From: Paracoccaceae bacterium
GTDB lineage: Bacteria > Pseudomonadota > Alphaproteobacteria > Rhodobacterales > Rhodobacteraceae
DNA: 12,716 nucleotides
Assembly (NCBI GenBank): GCA_007120685.1
Contig: SKNG01000455.1
Location: 1 to 12,716, forward strand
Direction of reading: 5' to 3'
Position 1 is the first letter of the stretch, and every line of letters begins with the position of its first letter. The notes under the pieces were generated by a model that was not told where the DNA came from, ran no database searches, and saw only the letters and a program-made list of their open reading frames with translations. Below are positions 7,307 to 12,716 of the stretch, in pieces. Made by a program: the position numbers and the translations under genes.

Positions 7307-8326
7307 TCAGGTAGCGAATCGCGCCCGCGTCCGGTTGGCGAACCAGACCAGCGACAGCATCACCGGCACCTCGACCAGCACGCCGACCACCGTGACCAGC
7401 GCGGCCCCCGAAGTCAGGCCGAACAGTCCGATCGCCACCGCCACCGCCAGTTCGAAGAAGTTCGAGGTGCCAATCAGCGCGCAGGGTGCGGCCACGTCAT
7501 GCGGCACCCGCCATTTCCAGGCCCAGAAATAGGCCAGCGCGAACATCCCGTAGGACTGGATCAGGATCGGCACCGCCAGAAGCAGGATCAGGAACGGGTT
7601 GTCCAGGATCACATTGCCCTGAAAGCCGAACAGCAGCACCACCGTCAGCAAAAGGCCCAGCACCGACAACGGCTTGATCCGCGCCGTAAAGTCCGCCACC
7701 GCCGCCGCGCCGCCGCGCGCCACCAACCGCGCCCGCGTCCAGGCCCCCGCCGCCAGCGGCAGCACCACATACAGACCCACTGACAGGACCAGCGTTTCCC
7801 AGGGCACGCTAAGTTCCGTCAGGCCCAACAGCAGCGCGACAATGGGCGCGAAGGCAAAGACCATTATCACGTCGTTTACCGAGACCTGCACCAGCGTGTA
7901 ATTCGGATCGCCACGCGTCAGGTTCGACCAGACGAACACCATCGCCGTTCAGGGCGCCGCCCCCAGCAGGATAAGCCCGGCGATATACTGGCCCGCATCG
8001 GCCGGGTCGATCAGCCCGGCAAAGACATAGTGGAAGAAAAGGACGCCCAGCGCTGCCATGGTGAAGGGCTTGATCAGCCAGTTGACGGTCAGCGTGATGA
8101 CCAGCCCCTTTGGCCGCCGCCCCACGTCCCTCAAGGCAGTGAAATCCACCGCCACCATCATCGGATAGACCATCGCCCAGATCAGCACCGCGACGATCAG
8201 GTTGACCGAGGCATAATCCAGCGCCGCAAGGGTCGCGAACACCCCCGGCACCAGGGTGGCGAGCCAGATGCCCACCAGGATGCACAGCGCCACCCAGAGC
8301 GACAGGAAGCGCTCGAAGATCGACAT
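7307..8326 (-). CDS. acr3: ACR3-family arsenite efflux permease with in-frame TGA at the essential Cys
   Basis: Reading through one TGA gives 339 residues, a normal ACR3 length, with about ten hydrophobic segments. ACR3 permeases expel arsenite (some also antimonite) across the inner membrane using the proton gradient. Family motifs are IKPFTMA, GLILLGAAP-(TGA)-TAMVFVWSNLTRGDP, YTLVQVSVNDVIM and the late motif APCALIGTSNFFELA (Glu292, matching the essential Glu of TM9). The TGA is codon 126 (7951-7949), at the position of the family's essential cysteine (Cys129 in the studied Alkaliphilus protein). The frame is otherwise undamaged on both sides. The start at 8326 is chosen because GAGGGG lies seven bases upstream and MSIFERFLSLWVALC is a typical N-terminus; the longer frame to 8473 has no family support. 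Options are selenocysteine, a recent nonsense mutation, a split protein re-starting at ATG 7942, or a sequence error. No arsR or arsC is adjacent; zapE lies upstream on the same strand. Confidence 0.85.
7913..7951 (-). promoter_or_regulatory. Candidate selenocysteine UGA with SECIS-like stem-loop
   Basis: On the minus strand the TGA (7951-7949) is followed at once by a foldable stretch (7948-7913). The lower stem is ACG(G)CG with CGCGT. After a small internal loop, the upper part GGTGTTCGTCTGGTCGAACC pairs GG/CC, leaves a UG bulge, pairs UUCG/CGAA, and closes a six-base loop UCUGGU. The loop begins 17 bases after the UGA, within the spacing described for bacterial SECIS elements, and the bulge-plus-GG-in-loop layout recalls E. 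coli fdhF. Against it, the G residues are in the 3' half of the loop rather than its first two positions. The pairing may be chance in GC-rich coding DNA. Confidence 0.4.
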
Positions 8327-8350
8327 GACGAAACCCCTCGCCCAAGCCTC

Positions 8351-8490
8351 ATACCGTTTCCGGTTGATCGCTTCGGCAGGCGCGGGGGGCGGGGTGACGC
8401 GCCTTCGAAGGCGCGTGCGAACGGGCCAATCACAAAGCCCGTTCTTCGCCATTGCGCATGCGACCCGAGCCAATCAACCGGATCTCGTAT
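8351..8490. repeat. Imperfect inverted repeat framing the zapE-acr3 gap
   Basis: ATACCGTTTCCGGTTGATCG (8351-8370) is the inverted partner of CAATCAACCGGATCTCGTAT (8471-8490), with 15 of 20 positions matching and a continuous 10-base core (ATCAACCGGA). Together they frame 140 bases that also hold a perfect palindrome near the middle. The right arm touches the zapE stop codon. It could be a small non-autonomous element (MITE-like) or simply a structured intergenic RNA. No target-site duplication is obvious. Confidence 0.4.
8397..8416. terminator. Perfect 20-bp palindrome, possible zapE terminator hairpin
   Basis: ACGCGCCTTCGAAGGCGCGT is its own reverse complement. As RNA it forms an eight-pair GC-rich stem with loop UCGA, about 74 bases past the zapE stop and 70 bases before the permease start. 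No T-run follows on either strand, so it is not a textbook intrinsic terminator. It could equally be a protein-binding operator for the permease gene. Confidence 0.35.
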
Positions 8491-9572
8491 CAGGTGCCCC
8501 AGTCGGCGCCCTGCATTTCGCGCAGCCGGCTGGCGGTGCGCTCGAACTCGAACGCCCCGGTGCCCTCGGCATACAGCCGCTCTGGCGCATCCGCCGCGCT
8601 GGCGATCAGCCGCACCCTCGCCTCGTACAAGGCGTCGATCAATGTAACAAAACGTTTGGCCTCGTTGTAATTCGCGGCCGACAGGCGCGGGATGTCCTCG
8701 ATGAACAGCACCCGCACCGCCTGCGCGATGGCCAGGTAATCCGCCGGCCCCAGAGGCTGGCCGCACAGCGCCCAGAACCCCGCCCGCGCCACGCCGTTGT
8801 GGTGATGCGGCAGGTCCACCGCCCGCCCCTGCACCATCAGCCGCAGCGGCGCGCCCTTGTCACCCCCCGTCAACTCGTCCCACAGCGCCTGCATCCCCGC
8901 GCGGGCGGCCGCGCCCGAGGGCTGGAACCAGACCTGCGCCCCTTCCAGCCGGTGCTGGCGATAATCGGTCTCGCTTTCCAGTTCGATCACCTGCATCCGG
9001 TCGCGCAGGAAGGCGATGAACGGCAGGAACAGGCCGCGGTTCAGCCCGTCCTTGTACAGATCCTCCGGCGGCCGGTTCGAGGTGGTGACGATATGCACCC
9101 CCCCGTCCATCAGCATCCGGAACAGCCGCCCCACGATCATCGCATCGGTAATGTCGGTGATCTGCATCTCGTCAAAGGCCAGCAGCCGCAGATCGGCCAT
9201 CACCGCCTCGGCCACCGGGGCCAGCGCATCCTCGACGCCCTTCGCGCGGGCCGCATGCATGCCGGCGTGCACCTCCTGCATGAAGGCATGGAAATGCACG
9301 CGGCGCTTGGCGGGCAGGTCCACCGCCTCGGCGAACAGATCCATCAGCATCGACTTGCCGCGCCCAACGCCCCCCCACAGGTAGATGCCCCCCGCAGGTT
9401 CGGGCTTTGCCTTGCGCAGCCCGGCCAGAAAGCCCTTTCGCGCCGGCGCCGGCGCCTCCAGCCGCGCGCGCAGCGCCTCCAGCGCCGGCAGCACGCCGCG
9501 CTGCGCGGCATCGGGCTGCAAGGCACCTTCGGCCGCGCGGGCATCATAGAGTTCGGTCAGGGTCTGGCGCAT
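8490..9572 (-). CDS. zapE: ZapE/AFG1-family cell-division ATPase
   Basis: This 360-aa protein is of the AFG1/ZapE P-loop ATPase family, which in E. coli acts at the Z-ring during late division and under stress. Walker A is GGVGRGKS (67-74) and Walker B is LLAFDEMQ (130-137). The family segments GIYLWG (62-67), HFHAFMQEVH (93-102), ITDAMIVGRLF and TTSNRPPEDLYKDGLNR are all present, as is the RLIASAADAPERLY end. Length and order are normal. The start MRQTLTELYDARAAEG is the usual N-terminus; only a weak AAGG lies upstream. It is divergent from sseA across 75 bases, and this spacer should hold both promoters. It is cytoplasmic, perhaps membrane-associated. Confidence 0.95.
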   Translation of the reverse strand: MRQTLTELYDARAAEGALQPDAAQRGVLPALEALRARLEAPAPARKGFLAGLRKAKPEPAGGIYLWGGVGRGKSMLMDLFAEAVDLPAKRRVHFHAFMQEVHAGMHAARAKGVEDALAPVAEAVMADLRLLAFDEMQITDITDAMIVGRLFRMLMDGGVHIVTTSNRPPEDLYKDGLNRGLFLPFIAFLRDRMQVIELESETDYRQHRLEGAQVWFQPSGAAARAGMQALWDELTGGDKGAPLRLMVQGRAVDLPHHHNGVARAGFWALCGQPLGPADYLAIAQAVRVLFIEDIPRLSAANYNEAKRFVTLIDALYEARVRLIASAADAPERLYAEGTGAFEFERTASRLREMQGADWGT

Positions 9573-9647
9573 GTGTCTGCCGGCCTTGCCTCATTGCGCC
9601 CTGCCGGGTAACGGTGGGCATCGCGCCTTGCAAGAGGAAAGCCCGAC

Positions 9648-10514
9648 ATGCCCCTGACGCCCAGCCCCGCCGACGACCCCACCACGCTGGTTTCCACAGA
9701 CTGGCTGGAGGCGCATCTGGGCAGCCCCGACCTGCGGATCATCGACGCGTCGTGGTATCTGCCCGACATGGGCCGCGATGCCCGCGCCGAATACGATGCC
9801 GCCCATATCCCCGGCGCGCGTTTCTTCGATATCGACGAGATTTCCGACCAGCGGTCCGCCCTGCCGCACATGGCCCCGCCGGTGGAGAAATTCATCAGCC
9901 GCATGCGCGCCATGGGCATCGGCGACGGCCATCAGGTGGTGGTCTATGACGGGATGGGCGTGTTTTCCGCGCCGCGCGTCTGGTGGACCTTCCGGCTGAT
10001 GGGCAAGACCGATGTGGCGGTGCTGGACGGCGGGTTCGCCAAATGGCAGGCCGAGGGCCGCCCGACCGAGGACATGCCCCCCGTCATGCGCGACCGCCAC
10101 ATCACGGTGCAACGCCAGGCGCATCTGGTGCGCGATGTGGCGCAGGTGGCGGCGGCGTCGAAGCTGGGCGACTGGCAGATCGTCGATACCCGCCCCGCGC
10201 CGCGCTTCCGGGGCGAGCTGGAAGAGCCCCGCCCGGGCCTGCGCGCGGGCCATATCCCGGGGGCACGGAACGTGCCGTTTACCGAGCTTCTGGCCAGCGA
10301 CGGCACGATGAAGCCTCCGGCCGAGTTGCGCGCGGTGATCGAAGCCGCGGGCGTGGCGCTGGACAAGCCGATCATCACCTCCTGCGGATCCGGCGTCAGC
10401 GCGGCGATCCTGTCCCTGGCGCTGGAAAGGGTGGGGCACCGCAAACACGCGCTTTATGACGGGTCCTGGGCGGAATGGGGCATGTATCCGGACCTGCCCA
10501 TCGAATCGGGCTGA
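9648..10514 (+). CDS. sseA: 3-mercaptopyruvate / thiosulfate sulfurtransferase
   Basis: This 288-aa protein has two rhodanese domains (about residues 12-135 and 165-280). The first is the inactive structural one, with no Cys in its VVVYDGMGVFSAPRVWW loop. The second carries the catalytic loop CGSGVSA with Cys246, the form typical of mercaptopyruvate sulfurtransferases (CGSGVTA), unlike CRKGV-type thiosulfate enzymes. It moves sulfur from 3-mercaptopyruvate to a thiol or cyanide acceptor in cysteine breakdown, in the cytoplasm. An AGAGGA ribosome-binding site lies before the ATG. It is the first gene of a tight three-gene run, only four bases before the acetyltransferase start. A transaminase that could make mercaptopyruvate from cysteine lies two genes on. 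Confidence 0.93.
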   Translation: MPLTPSPADDPTTLVSTDWLEAHLGSPDLRIIDASWYLPDMGRDARAEYDAAHIPGARFFDIDEISDQRSALPHMAPPVEKFISRMRAMGIGDGHQVVVYDGMGVFSAPRVWWTFRLMGKTDVAVLDGGFAKWQAEGRPTEDMPPVMRDRHITVQRQAHLVRDVAQVAAASKLGDWQIVDTRPAPRFRGELEEPRPGLRAGHIPGARNVPFTELLASDGTMKPPAELRAVIEAAGVALDKPIITSCGSGVSAAILSLALERVGHRKHALYDGSWAEWGMYPDLPIESG

Positions 10515-10518
10515 CGCC

Positions 10519-11085
10519 ATGCACGCCATCCGCGCCGGCGAACGGGTCAGATACCGCGTCACCTGGCTGGAGATGACCGACCGGCCCCGCTTCGGCTGGC
10601 CGTCCATGCCCATCGGTCAGGATGCAGCACTTCTGCGCGCCGACGACCCGCCCGCCTGGTATCTGCTGGCGCTCTATGATGCCGTGGGCCGGGACTACGA
10701 ATGGACCGATCTGCACCAGGGCCCGCAGGAAGATGTCGCCGCCTGGCTGGCCGATCCCATGGTGCGGCTTTACACGCTGATGGGTGCGGGCTGGCCGCAG
10801 GGGTTCTTCCTGCTGGACGGGCGCGAGGCCGGCACCTGCGATCTGGCCTATTTCGGCCTGGTGCCGCAGGCCATCGGCAAGGGGCTGGGTGCCTGGCTGT
10901 TGCAGGCCGCCATCCTGACCGGCTGGGACATGCCGGGCGTGCAGCGGATGACCGTCAACACCTGCACGCTGGACCACCCCCGCGCCCTGATCCGCTATCA
11001 GCGTTTCGGCTTCGAGCCGGTGCGCACCGAAGAACGCGAGCGGGTGCTGACCCGCGACCAGACATTCCACCAGCCGCTGCTCTGA
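10519..11085 (+). CDS. GNAT-family N-acetyltransferase
   Basis: This 188-aa protein has the acetyl-CoA-binding loop QAIGKGLG (117-124) followed by AWLLQAAI, a central strand LAYFGLVP, and the late motif NTCTLDHPRALIRYQRFGFEPV, which is characteristic of GNAT acetyltransferases. The start at 10519 is taken because it lies four bases after the sseA stop; a longer frame to 10456 would overlap sseA for 59 bases. No strong ribosome-binding site is visible, so translation is probably coupled to sseA. It presumably acetylates an amine on a small molecule or protein; the substrate cannot be read from the sequence. The operon suggests amino-acid related metabolism. Confidence 0.9.
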   Translation: MHAIRAGERVRYRVTWLEMTDRPRFGWPSMPIGQDAALLRADDPPAWYLLALYDAVGRDYEWTDLHQGPQEDVAAWLADPMVRLYTLMGAGWPQGFFLLDGREAGTCDLAYFGLVPQAIGKGLGAWLLQAAILTGWDMPGVQRMTVNTCTLDHPRALIRYQRFGFEPVRTEERERVLTRDQTFHQPLL

Positions 11086-11109
11086 CAGCGCGCCAAGAGG
11101 ACCAGAGCG

Positions 11110-12300
11110 ATGTTCCATACCCTCCCCGCCCCGAAACCCGATGCCATCCTGGCCGTGATGCAGCTTTTCCGCGAGGACCCGCGTGACCGGAAGGTCGATC
11201 TGGGCGTCGGCGTCTACAAGGACGCGCAGGGCCGCACCCCGGTCATGCGCGCCGTCAAGGCCGCCGAGGCGCGGCTGGTCGAGACGCAGGATACCAAGGG
11301 CTATGTCGCCCTGACCGGCGATGCCGCCTATAACGAGGCGATGGCCGATCTGCTGCTGGGCGGCGTGGTGCCGGCATCGCGCATTGCGGCCTCGGCGGCG
11401 ACCGGGGGCACGGGGGCGGTGCGTATGGCGATGGAGCTGATCCGCGCCGCCAACCCCGCCGCGCAGGTCTGGATCAGCACGCCGACATGGCCCAATCACA
11501 ACGTTCTGGCCAATGCCGTCGGCCTGACCCAGCAAAGCTATCGCTACTATGATGCGGCCGAGGGGGTGCTGGACCGGCAGGGCATGCTGGACGATCTGGC
11601 GCAGGCGAAACCGGGCGATGTGGTGCTGCTGCACGGCTGCTGCCACAACCCCACCGGCGCCGACCCGCGCGAGGCCGACTGGGCCGAGATCGCCGCGCTG
11701 ATCGAAGCCAAGGGCCTGATTCCCTTCGTCGATATCGCCTATCAGGGTTTCGGCGAGGGGCTGGATGCCGATGCCGCCGGGCTGCGCCATCTGGTGGCGC
11801 GGCTGCCACGGGTGATCATCGCGGCCTCGGCGGCGAAGAACTTCGGGCTTTACCGTGAACGCGCCGGCATCTGCCTGGTCACCTGCCCCGAGGAAGAGCG
11901 CGCGCTGGTCACTGGCACGCTGGCCACGATCAACCGCGCCTCGGTCAGCTTTCCGCCTGACCATGGCGCGCGGGTGGTCAGCACCATCCTGACCGATCCG
12001 GCCTTGAGGCTGGACTGGCAGGAGGAACTGGAAGCGATGCGCCAGCGCGTGCAGGGGTTGCGCGGCGCGCTGGCCCAGGCGCTGCGGGCCGAGACTGGGT
12101 CCGACCGTTTCGGCTTTCTGGCTGCCCAGCGGGGCATGTTCTCGGTGCTCGACGTGAGCCCGGAACAGATTGCCCGGCTGCGCGACGAAGCGGGCGTCTA
12201 TATCGTGCCGGGCGGGCGGATGAACATGGCCGGGCTGACCGAAGACAGCGTGCCCGCCGTAGCTTCGGCCCTGGCCGGCGTGCTGGCCGATCGCGGTTAA
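11110..12300 (+). CDS. Aromatic amino acid / aspartate aminotransferase (AspC/TyrB class I)
   Basis: This 396-aa PLP enzyme of fold type I transfers the amino group between aromatic amino acids or aspartate and 2-oxoglutarate. Marks are DLGVGVYKDAQGRTPVM, TPTWPNHNV, HGCCHNPTGA (Asn180), VDIAYQGFG and the PLP lysine in SAAKNFGLYRER (Lys243), with an Arg in GGRMNMAGL for the substrate carboxylate. It resembles the aromatic aminotransferase of Paracoccus more than E. coli TyrB. The usual SxSKN reads SAAKN here, so one Ser next to the PLP lysine is Ala. An AGAGGA site precedes the ATG, 24 bases after the acetyltransferase stop, so it is the third gene of the sseA operon. Exact substrate preference is uncertain. 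Confidence 0.93.
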   Translation: MFHTLPAPKPDAILAVMQLFREDPRDRKVDLGVGVYKDAQGRTPVMRAVKAAEARLVETQDTKGYVALTGDAAYNEAMADLLLGGVVPASRIAASAATGGTGAVRMAMELIRAANPAAQVWISTPTWPNHNVLANAVGLTQQSYRYYDAAEGVLDRQGMLDDLAQAKPGDVVLLHGCCHNPTGADPREADWAEIAALIEAKGLIPFVDIAYQGFGEGLDADAAGLRHLVARLPRVIIAASAAKNFGLYRERAGICLVTCPEEERALVTGTLATINRASVSFPPDHGARVVSTILTDPALRLDWQEELEAMRQRVQGLRGALAQALRAETGSDRFGFLAAQRGMFSVLDVSPEQIARLRDEAGVYIVPGGRMNMAGLTEDSVPAVASALAGVLADRG

Positions 12301-12316
12301 GCGGGCGGGCCTGCGC

Positions 12317-12386
12317 GCCCGGCAGCACCGGCCCGGCAGAACCAGCCCGGCAGCCCCCGCCCGTCAGACTCGGCCCGTCAGCCCCG
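12317..12386. repeat. Five-copy 14-bp tandem repeat between convergent genes
   Basis: The unit GCCCGGCAG plus five variable bases occurs at 12317, 12331, 12345, 12359 and 12373, exactly every 14 bases. The last two copies read GCCCGTCAG. The final copy contains the stop codon of the TonB-domain gene (12378-12380), so the repeat grew up to or into a coding end. It starts 17 bases after the aminotransferase stop. GC-rich pairing around 12301-12325 might help terminate, but no T-run is seen. Confidence 0.75.
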
Positions 12387-12716
12387 AAAGGTAACGGGCA
12401 GGTTGAAGCGATAGGTGCCGTTCAGCCCCTGCGGCGCACGCGGCAGGCGGGCGCGGCGCACGGCGTCCAGCGCGGCGCGGTCGAGTGCGGCATGGCCGGA
12501 ACTGCGCGTCACCTGCACCGATGCCAGTTGCCCGCTGGCATTGACCGCCAGTTGCAACTGCACGGTGCCACCGGCGCGCACCCCGCGCGGGTGGCGCTGC
12601 TGGCGTTGCACCGCAGCGCGGATCCCCCCGCCCCATTGCGCGACCAGCGCGGTCGAATCGGCCCCGGCGCGGCTGGTCGTGGCCGCGCGGCCCTGCTGCC
12701 CCTCGCGCGGGCTGGC
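12378..12716 (-). CDS. TonB C-terminal-domain protein, 5' end outside the window
   Basis: The 112 C-terminal residues visible contain a TonB_C domain: AAVQRQQRHPRG, then GTVQLQLAVNASGQLASVQV, SSGHAALDRAALDAVRRA and the final LNGTYRFNLPVTFRG. Such domains in TonB or TonB-like energy transducers reach from the inner membrane through the periplasm to outer-membrane receptors. Upstream in the same frame is a Gly/Ala/Arg-rich linker typical of the region before the domain. The frame is open to the window edge, so the membrane anchor and Pro-rich region lie beyond 12716. It converges with the aminotransferase. I cannot tell a true TonB from a TonB-like paralogue. Confidence 0.85.
   Translation of the reverse strand, partial: ASPREGQQGRAATTSRAGADSTALVAQWGGGIRAAVQRQQRHPRGVRAGGTVQLQLAVNASGQLASVQVTRSSGHAALDRAALDAVRRARLPRAPQGLNGTYRFNLPVTFRG

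Noticed and set aside
8327..8473. 49-residue N-terminal extension of the permease
   Set aside because: It is basic, lacks homology to ACR3 N-termini and crosses the palindrome; the start at 8326 has a good ribosome-binding site.
8256..9611. 451-aa plus-strand open frame
   Set aside because: It is the antisense shadow of zapE, rich in His, Gln and Arg, with no family features; zapE has clear Walker motifs on the other strand.
10396..11964. 522-aa minus-strand open frame
   Set aside because: It is antisense to sseA, the acetyltransferase and the aminotransferase, all of which have strong family motifs and ribosome-binding sites.
1..12716. CRISPR array, tRNA or rRNA gene
   Set aside because: No regularly spaced repeat-spacer pattern, tRNA-like T-loop/acceptor arrangement or rRNA-like stretch was seen on either strand.

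Overview
The window is GC-rich (clearly above 60 %) with the codon style, gene families and order of an alphaproteobacterium, most likely Rhodobacterales/Rhodobacteraceae. The divergent pair zapE / sseA, the GNAT and aromatic-aminotransferase genes that follow sseA, and a peroxidase with a VPLPA-like C-terminal sorting motif all fit that group. The species cannot be told from the sequence alone.

Layout. The left third (1-3260) is accessory DNA on the minus strand: a partial small gene at the edge, a hairpin-rich gap, a 64-aa conserved-looking small protein overlapping the end of a secreted animal-type heme peroxidase, a regulatory region with an 18-bp tandem repeat, one copy of a ~60-bp direct repeat, and a 72-aa unknown protein in a less GC-rich stretch. 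The second copy of the direct repeat follows. Then, on the plus strand, comes a 1056-aa regulator with a winged-helix DNA-binding domain, a degenerate cyclase-like domain, a STAND-type ATPase and a TPR-like tail. An IS3-family transposase remnant abuts its stop codon.

The middle (7307-8326, minus) is an ACR3-family arsenite efflux permease whose reading frame is complete except for one in-frame TGA. That TGA stands exactly where the family has its essential cysteine (AP-C-TAM motif), and the RNA directly after it can fold into a bulged stem-loop starting at the next base. This is the pattern expected of a selenocysteine codon with a bacterial SECIS. A simple nonsense mutation or a base-call error remains possible. 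It is the most interesting feature here. No selA/selB/selC gene and no arsR/arsC lies in the window.

The right third is ordinary chromosome: zapE (minus), a divergent sseA-GNAT-aminotransferase operon (plus), a 14-bp x5 tandem repeat between convergent genes, and the 3' end of a TonB-C-domain gene (minus) that runs off the window. The peroxidase and the regulator are divergent and may form one regulatory unit, as inferred from position and from the direct repeats. The operon genes point to amino-acid and sulfur metabolism.
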